Positions 15,875 to 24,726 of a stretch of 34,775 nt of DNA are shown piece by piece (within the stretch, counting starts at the first letter, position 1; each line of letters begins with the position of its first letter). The translations under genes were made by a program, and so were the position numbers. Under the pieces are notes generated by a model. The model did not search any database. It worked only from the letters and a program-made list of their open reading frames with translations, and was not told where the DNA came from. The DNA is taken from contig WRBM01000021.1 of NCBI GenBank assembly GCA_009784525.1, forward strand, positions 1-34,775, read 5' to 3'. Source of the DNA: Erysipelotrichales bacterium (GTDB lineage: Bacteria; Bacillota_I; Bacilli_A; Acholeplasmatales; WRBM01).

Positions 15875-17650
15875 TCACCCCTCGCTTTTTAATTCTAAAA
15901 ATTCTTCATCAATTGTGTGCAAAATATTATAATATTCATCATCAACTTCTGTTTCCTCAACAAACTTGAAACGGCCGATTTTTTCCCGAACCGGAAGACT
16001 CATCATCTTTTGATAATCTTTATTTTCTAAGATGGCCTCCAACATATGGTCATAAAAGGAAAAAATAAGTTTAGATAATAAATATTGCTTATGAATTGAA
16101 GTATGACTATCAACATCATGGAAAGCATCCTGATGAAGATAATCCTCCCTAACCATCTGAGCTACTAATAACTTAGCCCGGTTATTAAGACTCAAAGAAT
16201 CCATCCCAACTAATCGAACGATTTCTTGAAGTGAGTTCTCCTCTTGTAATAACTCCATCATTCTAACAGCATTTTTTGACCAATCCGGTTCAAATTCCTT
16301 ATCGATAAATTCATAAATTACATCATTATAAAGTGAATAACTTCTTAACCAGTCAATCGCTGGAAAGTGCCTTCTGTGTGCTAAATGATAACTAAGTCCC
16401 CAGAAAACTTTAACGATTCTTAAAGTAGCCTGACTGACTGGTTCTGAAGTATCTCCGCCTGGAGGTGATACGGCACCGATTATTGTTACCGAACCTTCAC
16501 GAGTTCCACCAAGACATTTAACATAACCTGCCCGCTCATAAAATTCCGCAAGTTTTGAGGAAAGATAAGCCGGATAACCTTCTTCTCCTGGCATTTCTTC
16601 TAAACGGCTACTCATTTCTCTTAAGGCCTCTGCCCAACGTGAAGTTGAATCCGCCATAATTGCGACTTTATAACCCATATCACGATAATATTCCGCAATA
16701 GTAATTCCTGTATAAATACTCGCTTCCCTAGCCGCTACTGGCATATTAGAAGTATTTGCGATTAGAATTGTTCTCTTCATTAAAGGGTTCCCGGTTTTTG
16801 GATCAATAAGTTCCGGAAACTCACGAAGTACATCGGTCATTTCATTTCCACGTTCGCCACAGCCGATATAAACAATTATATCCGCATCGGCGTATTTAGC
16901 TAACATATGCTGAACAACCGTTTTACCGCTACCAAATGGCCCAGGAATCGCAGCGATTCCACCCATAGCTATCGGAAAAAAGGTGTCAACAATCCGAATA
17001 CCTGTCAACATTGGCTTAAATGGTGTAATCTTACCAGCAGAAGGTCTCTTCTTCCTGACTGACCATTTCTGTAACATTGGTAACTCAAGTTCTGTTCCAT
17101 CTTCAGTTTGGATTTTAGCAATCGTTTCAATGATTGTGGCTTTGCCTTCTTTAAGCCAGGTAAGAGTACCTTTTATATTAGGCGGAACCATAATCATGTG
17201 ATTAACTGCCGTTGTTTCATCAACAGTCCCTAAAATTTCACCAGAAGAAACAAAATCCCCGACTTTAGCAACTGCTTTAAAATCCCACTGCCTTTCCCGA
17301 TCTAAACGCGGAACATCAATGCCTGGAGGAATAACATCACCGCATAACTCCTGAATTGCTTCTAAAGGTCTTTGAATTCCGTCAAAAATATTTTCTATCA
17401 GTCCTGGAGCTAATTCCACAGATAAGCTTTCATTAGTGAAATAAACCTTATCGCCAGCTCCGATTCCCGCAGTATCTTCATAAACCTGAATACTCGCTAA
17501 ATCATCCCGAAGCTCAATAATTTCGCCGATTAGTTTTTTCTCACCAATCAAAACTACATCATAAACATGAACATTGCGCATATTTTTCGCAACTATCAAC
17601 GGTCCTGATACTTTAGAGACAAGTCCGTAATTTTCGTTTTTGATCGCCAT
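15875..17650 (-). CDS. ntpA: V-type ATPase catalytic subunit A
   Basis: The ATP-hydrolysing (or ATP-making) subunit of the V1 head; 591 residues. The Walker A motif is GPFGSGKT (about residue 237), the catalytic-Glu region is CGERGNEMT, and the signature PSVS-like site is seen as DSTSRWAEALREMSSRLEEM. The characteristic non-homologous bulge of V-type A subunits is present before the P-loop. The start at 17650 is favoured over an upstream in-frame start (17698) because GGAAGGAG sits 9 nt before it and MAIKNENYG resembles the ntpB start. The upstream frame would overlap ntpG. Confidence 0.97.
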   Translation of the reverse strand: MAIKNENYGLVSKVSGPLIVAKNMRNVHVYDVVLIGEKKLIGEIIELRDDLASIQVYEDTAGIGAGDKVYFTNESLSVELAPGLIENIFDGIQRPLEAIQELCGDVIPPGIDVPRLDRERQWDFKAVAKVGDFVSSGEILGTVDETTAVNHMIMVPPNIKGTLTWLKEGKATIIETIAKIQTEDGTELELPMLQKWSVRKKRPSAGKITPFKPMLTGIRIVDTFFPIAMGGIAAIPGPFGSGKTVVQHMLAKYADADIIVYIGCGERGNEMTDVLREFPELIDPKTGNPLMKRTILIANTSNMPVAAREASIYTGITIAEYYRDMGYKVAIMADSTSRWAEALREMSSRLEEMPGEEGYPAYLSSKLAEFYERAGYVKCLGGTREGSVTIIGAVSPPGGDTSEPVSQATLRIVKVFWGLSYHLAHRRHFPAIDWLRSYSLYNDVIYEFIDKEFEPDWSKNAVRMMELLQEENSLQEIVRLVGMDSLSLNNRAKLLVAQMVREDYLHQDAFHDVDSHTSIHKQYLLSKLIFSFYDHMLEAILENKDYQKMMSLPVREKIGRFKFVEETEVDDEYYNILHTIDEEFLELKSEG

Positions 17651-17666
17651 GCTTTTATACTCCTTC

Positions 17667-17978
17667 CTAAAACATACTAAGTCCGATTGCTTGTTCAATC
17701 GTTTTTTTCATATCTTTAAGACTCATACCATTAGGTTTTCCGCATAACGGCAAAGTCAGAAAAATCGGATAAGCAACCTCATCATATTTATCGCGGATAT
17801 CAGAAATTTCATCGTGGAGTTCCTCGTCGATAATAATAATCTTGACATTATTATTTAAGGCTTTTTTTAAACTTTCCCTTACTTTTTCTGTTTCTGAAAA
17901 GATAATTACCTCAATACCCAAGCTTTGAAATACTCGGGCATTTTCTTGTTTAGAAAAACAATAAATATCCTTAGTCAT
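17667..17978 (-). CDS. ntpG: V-type ATPase central-stalk subunit F (NtpG)
   Basis: A 103-residue Rossmann-like subunit that packs against subunit D in the rotor. Recognised by size, by position between C and A, and by the pattern …IIFSETEKVRESLKKAL… and IIIIDEELHDEISD, with PIFLTLP near the C-terminus. It lies 3 bp after ntpC. Confidence 0.9.
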   Translation of the reverse strand: MTKDIYCFSKQENARVFQSLGIEVIIFSETEKVRESLKKALNNNVKIIIIDEELHDEISDIRDKYDEVAYPIFLTLPLCGKPNGMSLKDMKKTIEQAIGLSMF

Positions 17979-17981
17979 TTT

Positions 17982-18926
17982 TTACCCCTCAAAAATAAAG
18001 ATGTCGTCGTGGCCTTTCAAAGAATCATAATAAATCTTTTTGATATTTTTGATTTCCACTATTTTTTTAAATAAATAAACTAATAAAGGCGCCGTAGTTT
18101 TAATTTCGTGCTCAAAGCTTCGCAAATATTCGTAAGTCAAGCGCTCAAATTCCCGTTTAAGGTGATTAATATCTGTAGATTCATCGATTGATTCCAATGT
18201 TTTTTCAAAGCTAAGCGGTAGAAATAATTTTATTTTACTAAAAGATAATTTGTTTTTAGTTTTATAGATTTCTTTTAAAATACTTTTGTCTATAAGTCCG
18301 CCTTCAAGAATTGATTCTGAAAATATATCGAAATTTTCCTCTAGTCTGATTGATCTTAAAAGTGATAAAACATTTATCAAGGTTACTTTAATTTCATAAT
18401 ACTTAGAAAGATAAAAATCATTTTTAAGATAGTTTTCATAAAGGTGAGTATAAGCCGTTTTCACAATGTAATCAGATATTTCTCTAGGTGATTTGTCGGC
18501 TTTAAACTGATTTATTTTTTCAAACAACTCTTTATCATTAGAAACTAAATCATAATTCTCATCTTTTAAAGCCTTTAATAAAGCTTCATAATTATATAAT
18601 CCATTAGGGACTAAATATTTGTGTTCTGTTTTAGTAAAAAGCAATTCCTTAATGATAATCTTAATATTAATAATATCTGCTTGAAAACGCCAAGCCTTTA
18701 ATAAATAATGATTTTCTCCAAGCCATTCTTTCAGTTCAGAAAGCAGTTTGTCTCCTTCCTGATTAATTAATTCCTCTAATCCAATATTAATATATCCATA
18801 GCCAAAATCACTTAAAGTTTTAGTAAATTCAAGCTTATCTGTCTGACTAAGTAATAAATAATCCTTAACTGTCAGAAATTCTGATGACTTAGCTTTGACG
18901 GATGCACTGATGTAAGTGTAATCCAT
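17982..18926 (-). CDS. ntpC: V-type ATPase subunit C (d-type, rotor cap)
   Basis: A 314-residue subunit that couples the central stalk to the membrane ring. It opens with YTYISASVKAKSSEFLT, typical of the family, and is mostly helical with no membrane segment. It starts 2 bp after the ntpE stop. Identification rests on length, N-terminal pattern and its fixed place in the E-C-F-A order. Confidence 0.92.
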   Translation of the reverse strand: MDYTYISASVKAKSSEFLTVKDYLLLSQTDKLEFTKTLSDFGYGYINIGLEELINQEGDKLLSELKEWLGENHYLLKAWRFQADIINIKIIIKELLFTKTEHKYLVPNGLYNYEALLKALKDENYDLVSNDKELFEKINQFKADKSPREISDYIVKTAYTHLYENYLKNDFYLSKYYEIKVTLINVLSLLRSIRLEENFDIFSESILEGGLIDKSILKEIYKTKNKLSFSKIKLFLPLSFEKTLESIDESTDINHLKREFERLTYEYLRSFEHEIKTTAPLLVYLFKKIVEIKNIKKIYYDSLKGHDDIFIFEG

Positions 18927-18928
18927 GA

Positions 18929-19549
18929 CTAAAATAACTTGTCTGAAAGTTTAGCTTCCAGCTTCACTTGCGCATTCTCGATTAAATTGCAGAAATCAAA
19001 GTTTAAGTCAAAATCCGTGCCAACAAGCATAAAGCCACTTCTGATATCAGCTACATCCTTGCTTAACTGCAGTTTAAATTTTTTATTATTTAGTTTCTTG
19101 TTCAGAAGATCTGCATCAACTAATGGTTTAGAGCTATCTGAAGCTAGAGCTTCCGCAAATTTTTGATAATCCTTTTTAGCAACCGTAATGATTTCTGTGC
19201 CATTAACCGAAGGCTCTTTTAAAATCAATTGTGCAACAAAATCCAATAATTTAGCTTTTTCAAAAGTCGAAATCTGTTTAATAGCTTCTTTAGAAAGTTC
19301 ATCTAAAATTTCACTTCTAACCTTATTGGTATGTTGGCGTTCAGAAAGACTTAACTCTGTTTTCTTCTGCTCAACAAGTAGTTTACTTTCACTTTCTGTT
19401 GACTTAAGAAGCTCTTCACAACGAATCAGAGCCGTTTCGATCATTGAATTTTTAAGTTTAAGTGCCTCTGCTTTAGCTTCTGATAAGATATTTGCTACCG
19501 AAGTGGCACTTAGTTTTTTAATATTATCACGAATCGTAATTTTTTCCAT
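18929..19549 (-). CDS. ntpE: V-type ATPase peripheral-stalk subunit E
   Basis: A 206-residue stator subunit with a long N-terminal helix (about residues 10-100, Lys/Glu-rich) and a globular C-terminal part (ADIRSGFMLVGTDFDLNFDF) with the typical 'G.G.ii...g.i..n.t' fold position. It starts 5 bp after the ntpK stop. No good ribosome site is visible in the end of ntpK, so translation probably depends on re-initiation by ribosomes finishing ntpK. Confidence 0.92.
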   Translation of the reverse strand: MEKITIRDNIKKLSATSVANILSEAKAEALKLKNSMIETALIRCEELLKSTESESKLLVEQKKTELSLSERQHTNKVRSEILDELSKEAIKQISTFEKAKLLDFVAQLILKEPSVNGTEIITVAKKDYQKFAEALASDSSKPLVDADLLNKKLNNKKFKLQLSKDVADIRSGFMLVGTDFDLNFDFCNLIENAQVKLEAKLSDKLF

Positions 19550-19554
19550 AGGGC

Positions 19555-20028
19555 TTAAATCGCGAATATCATCAAAACACTGACTAATAAAGAAAGAATG
19601 GCATAAGTTTCAATTAGAGCCGTTATAATCAGACCCTTAGTCATTTGGCTCTCATTTTTAGCAGTCAATAAAATTGCGGTAGCCGCAACCCGGCCTTGGA
19701 ATACTGAAGTAAGTCCAGCTATTGTAATAGGAATAGTTGCGATAAAATAAGCAAATCCAACTCCTACAGTTAAATCAGCAGGATTAGCTTCTCCACCTAA
19801 AATTCCTACTCTTTGTAAAACAAGAATGGAAATTAAAAATCCATAAATCCCGTTTGAACCTGTTAAGGCTGTTAAGACCATCGCTTTCGGGAAAAGTTTT
19901 GGTTTTTCTGTTAAAACTCCGTTTGCTGCTTTACCAGCTGTTGAAACACCTACTGCTGAAGCAACACAACAAACCGCTGTACTTAAGGCTGCACCAAACA
20001 TAGCCCAGGTCATTCCATCAAAATTCAT
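19555..20028 (-). CDS. ntpK: V-type ATPase rotor-ring subunit K (duplicated proteolipid)
   Basis: A 157-residue, four-helix proteolipid made of two fused hairpins, as in Enterococcus hirae NtpK. The ion-carrying Glu is E140 in helix 4 (ALIETYAIL). The helix-2 segment is LTGSNG (55-60) and the helix-3 Gln is Q111 (FQG). Placed on the E. hirae Na+ site (Leu61, Thr64, Gln65, Gln110, Glu139) these are L55, S58, N59, Q111 and E140: the site is kept, with two conservative changes. The first hairpin has no carboxylate, so each subunit carries one ion. GGAGG precedes the ATG. Confidence 0.96.
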   Translation of the reverse strand: MNFDGMTWAMFGAALSTAVCCVASAVGVSTAGKAANGVLTEKPKLFPKAMVLTALTGSNGIYGFLISILVLQRVGILGGEANPADLTVGVGFAYFIATIPITIAGLTSVFQGRVAATAILLTAKNESQMTKGLIITALIETYAILSLLVSVLMIFAI

Positions 20029-20040
20029 AAATTATCCTCC

Positions 20041-21918
20041 TTAGTTTATCTCAACATGGTCAAGATACTTTAATTCCAAACGTAGTGGCGTAAATTCATA
20101 ACCGCCACCTTCAAAAAATTTGCCAAATAATTCTAGATATTGTAACCTTGCAGTCTGAACATAAGCCGAAAGCAGTCCAATAATCAAATTAAAACTGTGA
20201 CCAATTAAATAAATAATTATCGGAAAAAAGAGTGGGGTCATGCCAGCTAATAAATTCATTGTTGAGCCAATGACAGCTGTAGCTAAGGCTAAGGCCAATA
20301 ATCTTGAATAACTTAAGACATCACTTAAGTAACCAGTAGCATTATAAATACCACCTAGACCACTTGTTATCCGGCCCCCTATTTTTTTTCCGCGACCTGA
20401 ATAAAGAAATACTAATACAAATCCAAAAATCATTGTTATAGCTCCTGGTATAAGTCCAAAATCCATAAACATGCCAAGGGCTAATAAACCACTACCGATA
20501 AGTACTAAAATCCAACTTAGTCCCCCGATTATTTCCCAAGAATCTTTTTGTTTAAATCCTATTAGCATTTTCATTACTAAACCGCTGCTTAGATGAAGTG
20601 CTCCAATCACAATCGCAAAAATTAACATTTCCAAGGGATTATTTAAAGGATTTAGAAGATAAGCAGGCCACTCCTGTCCAAAAATACGACCAATAAAAGA
20701 GATTACGCCAAATTCTTCACCGAAAAAGCTACCAAAGACAATTCCAAAACCTAAAGCCGAAAAGCCTGAATAAAAGAAAATAGTCGTTATATCTTTAACT
20801 CCGCCTTTTGGTCGTTTAAGTTTAAGAAATAAACCACCTCCGATAATAATTAATAAACCATAGCCGATATCGCCCATCATCATACCAAAGAAAATCCAAT
20901 ACCAAATAAACATCAATGGATTTGGGTCAATTTCTTTATATTGTGGCACTGAATACATATTAGTCAGTGATTCAAACGGTTTAATGATTTTTCCGTTTGT
21001 TGTTGCGGTTGGTACATAATCTTCATTAACTGGTTCTTTGAATTCAATCTCGTAAGTTTTTGTAGCCTCTTTAATTGCGTTTTCAAAGTTTTCTTTATCT
21101 TTAGCGACAATCCAACCTTCAAAATAAACCGAACTTTCCGTCTTACCTAAATTAATTGAGTTACGTTTTTTTAGATTAATTAATAAATCCGCTAAGATTT
21201 TTAATTTTAAGATATCTTTAGCGCATTCCGCAAGTTTATCTTCTGTCGCCTGCGCTTTAACTTCCAGTTCAGTAATTTCTTTTGTTAAATTAGCAATTGA
21301 AGCGTTAATAAGATTTTCGTCTTCTAATAATTCAATTTCCAGAAAACCAATATCCAATAAAAACTGATCTGCAATTTCCTTGTTTACTTTTTCATAAACT
21401 AAAGCAATTGCCTGACCACTACTATTCTTCTCTAAAAGTTGATATTCAAAAACTTTATCAGCGCTTAAAGCCTCAAGAGCTTTTTCATTCAGATAACCAG
21501 CTTTAAAAATAACATATTCCATCTTATCGAATAATAATGTTGGTATTTTAAGTCCTTTGAAAGGTCTGATAGAATTAAGCAGTTCTATGTTCTCTTTCAG
21601 TCTGATTTTCAGATCATACTTTTTCTGATATAGTTTTTCTGCACGCTCCAAAAGCGAAACGGAAACATTCGGGTCTTCGTTAAACTCTTCATAACTAACA
21701 GACTCATAGTCAAAAAGTCCTTTCTTTTTGACATAACCTTCAAGAATTTCAATCATTTTCTCGATTCGCCGTAAATATTCATCTTCCTTTGAACTTGCAG
21801 GAGTTTGATGATACTTTTCATCAATCATAATCAAAGGTCTTTTTTGAAGCGACTCCAAGACTTTTTCATAATCATTTTCCAAAAGAAAAACTTTGGTCTT
21901 AAGCATTTTTGCGATCAT
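20041..21918 (-). CDS. ntpI: V-type ATPase membrane stator subunit I (a-type)
   Basis: The 625-residue stator forms the ion half-channels next to the K ring. The N-terminal half (about 1-330) is cytosolic and rich in long coiled coils; the C-terminal half has about 7-8 membrane helices beginning at WYWIFFGMMMGDIGYG (about 340). The essential Arg of a-type subunits is probably in SYSRLLALALAT (about 536). The start at 21918 is the ATG of an ATGA overlap with the ntpF stop, preceded by GAGGTGA; earlier in-frame starts at 21954 would lie inside ntpF. Confidence 0.96.
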   Translation of the reverse strand: MIAKMLKTKVFLLENDYEKVLESLQKRPLIMIDEKYHQTPASSKEDEYLRRIEKMIEILEGYVKKKGLFDYESVSYEEFNEDPNVSVSLLERAEKLYQKKYDLKIRLKENIELLNSIRPFKGLKIPTLLFDKMEYVIFKAGYLNEKALEALSADKVFEYQLLEKNSSGQAIALVYEKVNKEIADQFLLDIGFLEIELLEDENLINASIANLTKEITELEVKAQATEDKLAECAKDILKLKILADLLINLKKRNSINLGKTESSVYFEGWIVAKDKENFENAIKEATKTYEIEFKEPVNEDYVPTATTNGKIIKPFESLTNMYSVPQYKEIDPNPLMFIWYWIFFGMMMGDIGYGLLIIIGGGLFLKLKRPKGGVKDITTIFFYSGFSALGFGIVFGSFFGEEFGVISFIGRIFGQEWPAYLLNPLNNPLEMLIFAIVIGALHLSSGLVMKMLIGFKQKDSWEIIGGLSWILVLIGSGLLALGMFMDFGLIPGAITMIFGFVLVFLYSGRGKKIGGRITSGLGGIYNATGYLSDVLSYSRLLALALATAVIGSTMNLLAGMTPLFFPIIIYLIGHSFNLIIGLLSAYVQTARLQYLELFGKFFEGGGYEFTPLRLELKYLDHVEIN

Positions 21919-22223
21919 GACTTTGTCACCTCGCTGATCAATAGCTCTAAGCACTTCTCTCTCTTAGCTTGACTAGCTTCAGATATTTTTTTCTTCAGTT
22001 CCTTTAAAGCTTTCTGATGGGAAACATTCAGCGTCTCAATAGTTTTTTTAGTTTTTTCTCTAATTAAAGCAATCTCTGCTTTAGCTTTTTCATATAAAGC
22101 ATCTGCTTCTGCTTCCGCTTCTAACTTTGCTTTTTCAATTAAGTTATCGCGTTTTTCCAAAGCTTCTAATTTAGCAGCTTGTGCTTCTGTTTCCGCCAAA
22201 AGAATTTTTTCTAAGGTATTCAC
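21915..22223 (-). CDS. ntpF: V-type ATPase peripheral-stalk subunit (G/H type, NtpF)
   Basis: The first gene of the operon: a 102-residue, almost wholly helical, Ala/Lys/Glu-rich protein (AETEAQAAKLEAL, KLEAEAEADALYEKAKAE). This is the partner of subunit E in the peripheral stalk. The start is probably the GTG at 22223, with GGTGG placed 7 nt before it; the preceding TTG at 22226 is an alternative. The stop TGA overlaps the ntpI ATG. Repeated Ala/Lys/Glu content makes family assignment depend partly on its position. Confidence 0.9.
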   Translation of the reverse strand: MNTLEKILLAETEAQAAKLEALEKRDNLIEKAKLEAEAEADALYEKAKAEIALIREKTKKTIETLNVSHQKALKELKKKISEASQAKREKCLELLISEVTKS

Positions 22224-22303
22224 CAATTCACCACCCTCAACAAAAATTAAATTACGACATCTAGCTTTTAATATAAAATTAAATGTTAAAAATACTTCCC
22301 CTT

Positions 22304-22332
22304 AATATATCATATATTACCTTATAAGTCAA
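22304..22332 (-). promoter_or_regulatory. Promoter of the ntp operon
   Basis: On the minus strand, TTGACT (22327-22332) and TATATT (22304-22309) are separated by 17 bp. The leader is about 75 nt. No terminator is seen between the P-type ATPase gene (ends 22353) and this promoter, so some read-through is possible. Confidence 0.65.
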
Positions 22333-22352
22333 TGCCTTTTCAAGAAAATCAG

Positions 22353-24701
22353 TTAAGAGAACGCTTCTTTTTTCTTATCTGTTTTTCGAGAAATGATTTT
22401 TACGATTTTCGATAAAACTAAGGAAAGCGGTAAAGAAATGCTCGCTAATACTACAAAAAGCCACCAATTATTCCCTGTTGGAAAAGTTAAATAAAGCAAA
22501 GGAATAAATTCTGTAAATAAATAAACAGCCACAAAAAATCCAATACCCGAAGTCATCGCCAGAAAAAGCCTGTATTTATTATATGGACGCATTGATTTAA
22601 AGACTTCAATAACACTGATAAAGCCCGTTAATAAGTAAATGATTGTAATTATTTCGGCTTGTGGAATCGTTGAAAAATATTCTATCGTCAGAAGTATAAC
22701 GATATTAATAGTAATCATTAAAGCCATCGGAATCGCATTAGTGAAGGCTGTTTTCAAAAATGTGCCTTCAATCTTTTGTTTATTTCGTTCAAAAGATAAG
22801 AAAAATGAGGGATATCCTTCGATTGCTAAGTCGATTAAAGTAATTTGAATTGGTACAAACGGAAACGGTACATTCATAATAATTAGAATTAAGGATAGTA
22901 ATACAGAATAAACGGTTTTAATAAAGAAAATACCAGCAATTTTAGTAATATTATTAACAACTCTTCTTCCTTCAAAAAGGATTTCTGAGATAGCTTTAAA
23001 ATCAGTATCTAATAAGACAATCCTAGCAACTTGCGTCGCCGCTTCCGATCCTCCTTTTAAAGCAATACCGCAATCAGCTTCTCTTAAAGCTAAAATATCA
23101 TTGACACCATCACCAACCATCGCGACTGTACTACCATTATTTTTAAAAGCCGCAACGAGCTCCTTTTTCTGATTCGGTGTCACTCTTCCAAAAATTGTAT
23201 ATTTTAAGGCTGCCTCATTAACTTGTTCTTTTGTAGTGAATTGCGACATATCAACATAAGAAGCATAATCTTCAAGTCCAGCTTTTTGCGCAATCTGTGA
23301 GACCATCAGCGGGTTATCACCAGAAATAATCTTAACGCCAACACCTTCGTCTTTAAACATTGCTAAAGTTTCTGCAACATTTTCCCTAATCGCATCAAAC
23401 ATTTCAATAACCGCAAAAACTTCTAAATTTGGTAGTTCGTTATTTTCAGGCACTTCTTTAGTAAAACCAGCCCAGATTATTCTGGCATCTGATTGTTTGT
23501 TAAAATTATCAGAAAAACTATTCGTTTGTTTTAAAGCTAACTTTTCTGGTGCGCCAATGATAATTGTTCCTTCTTCAAAGCTAACTGAACTCCATTTACG
23601 ATCAGAAGAGAATGCTACGCTACTTATTGATGATTTGCTTGTTTCTAGTCTAAAAAAATCTTTCAAGGCTAAGAATGTTGCATTATTATCTGTTGAAGCA
23701 CCAACAAATAGATTGAAAGCCTCTTCGGCGGAAAATGGCATTTTAACATTATCGACTTGATGAAACTTTGTGACTTTAATTTTACCTTCTGTAATTGTGC
23801 CTGTTTTATCTAAACATAATAAATCGACATGGGCCAAAGTTTCTATCGCATAAATATCCTGAACAAGGATTTTTTTACGCGCTAACGTAATGACGCCAAC
23901 TGCTAAAGAAATACTGACTAAAAGTACTAATCCCCTCGGTAACATTCCTAAAATTGCGGCCGCTGAGTTCGTTACTGCTTCATAAATTGCACTATCTCTT
24001 AAGAAAAAAGCCTGAGCGAATAAAATAAGTCCGATTGGGATAACAATAAAACTTGTGAAATTAGTAACTCGACGCATCGAACGAATTATTTCTGAGTTTA
24101 TCCCTTTATGTTTCTTAGCTGCTAATGCAATCTTTACCGCGAAATTATCAGCGCCAACATGTTTAACTTTAGCATAACACTTTCCACTAATAACAAAACT
24201 TCCAGATAATAGCTCACTACTTTCTTTTTTTACGATTAAGTCAGCTTCACCAGTTAAAAGGGACTCGTTTACTTCTATTTCACCTTTAAGGATAATGCTA
24301 TCAGAAGGAATCTGCTTTCCAACCTCAAGTACTAAAATATCATCAAGAACAATTTCTTCAATCGTAATTTCTACTTCTAAACCGTTTCGCATGACTTTAG
24401 TTTTATGAGTTGTTAATAGTGTTAATTTTTTAACTAAGTTTTTCGCTCTTATTTCTTGAAAAATACCGATAGAAACATTCATAACAACAACTAATAAAAA
24501 AAGTATATTCTTAAAAGCTCCGACTAATAAAAGCGCAATAGCAATCGCTAAATTATAAAGGTTAAAAAGCGTAATTGCGTTATCTTTAAAAATTTGCAGA
24601 TTAGACTTTGCAATATCCATTTCCACAATATTAATTAAACCAGCTTCTTTTTTGGAAGTTACCTCTAGATCTGAAAGACCATTGATTTCAAAGTTGTCCA
24701 T
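22353..24701 (-). CDS. P-type cation-transporting ATPase (CtpE/CaxP-like)
   Basis: A 782-residue E1-E2 ATPase in the plasma membrane. Actuator-domain loop LLTGEAD (about 150), phosphorylation site LCLDKTGTITEGK (about 296), small nucleotide domain, MVGDGVNDILALREAD hinge and a C-terminal bundle of about six helices. The overall plan, with a short N-domain and the segment VQDIYAIETLAHVDLLCLDK, resembles the CtpE/CaxP branch linked to Ca2+ transport; the ion is not provable here. The M4 motif reads MLPRGLVLL, with Arg where Ca2+-ATPases have Glu (PEGL). AAAGGA precedes the ATG. It lies 25 bp after the small membrane protein gene and is probably co-transcribed with it. Confidence 0.93.
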   Translation of the reverse strand: MDNFEINGLSDLEVTSKKEAGLINIVEMDIAKSNLQIFKDNAITLFNLYNLAIAIALLLVGAFKNILFLLVVVMNVSIGIFQEIRAKNLVKKLTLLTTHKTKVMRNGLEVEITIEEIVLDDILVLEVGKQIPSDSIILKGEIEVNESLLTGEADLIVKKESSELLSGSFVISGKCYAKVKHVGADNFAVKIALAAKKHKGINSEIIRSMRRVTNFTSFIVIPIGLILFAQAFFLRDSAIYEAVTNSAAAILGMLPRGLVLLVSISLAVGVITLARKKILVQDIYAIETLAHVDLLCLDKTGTITEGKIKVTKFHQVDNVKMPFSAEEAFNLFVGASTDNNATFLALKDFFRLETSKSSISSVAFSSDRKWSSVSFEEGTIIIGAPEKLALKQTNSFSDNFNKQSDARIIWAGFTKEVPENNELPNLEVFAVIEMFDAIRENVAETLAMFKDEGVGVKIISGDNPLMVSQIAQKAGLEDYASYVDMSQFTTKEQVNEAALKYTIFGRVTPNQKKELVAAFKNNGSTVAMVGDGVNDILALREADCGIALKGGSEAATQVARIVLLDTDFKAISEILFEGRRVVNNITKIAGIFFIKTVYSVLLSLILIIMNVPFPFVPIQITLIDLAIEGYPSFFLSFERNKQKIEGTFLKTAFTNAIPMALMITINIVILLTIEYFSTIPQAEIITIIYLLTGFISVIEVFKSMRPYNKYRLFLAMTSGIGFFVAVYLFTEFIPLLYLTFPTGNNWWLFVVLASISLPLSLVLSKIVKIISRKTDKKKEAFS

Positions 24702-24726
24702 TTATCAAAATTCCTTTTCTTGAAGA

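Noticed and set aside
22227-22303. Riboswitch or attenuator in the ntp leader
   Set aside because: No stable hairpin or known aptamer core is seen in about 75 AT-rich bases.
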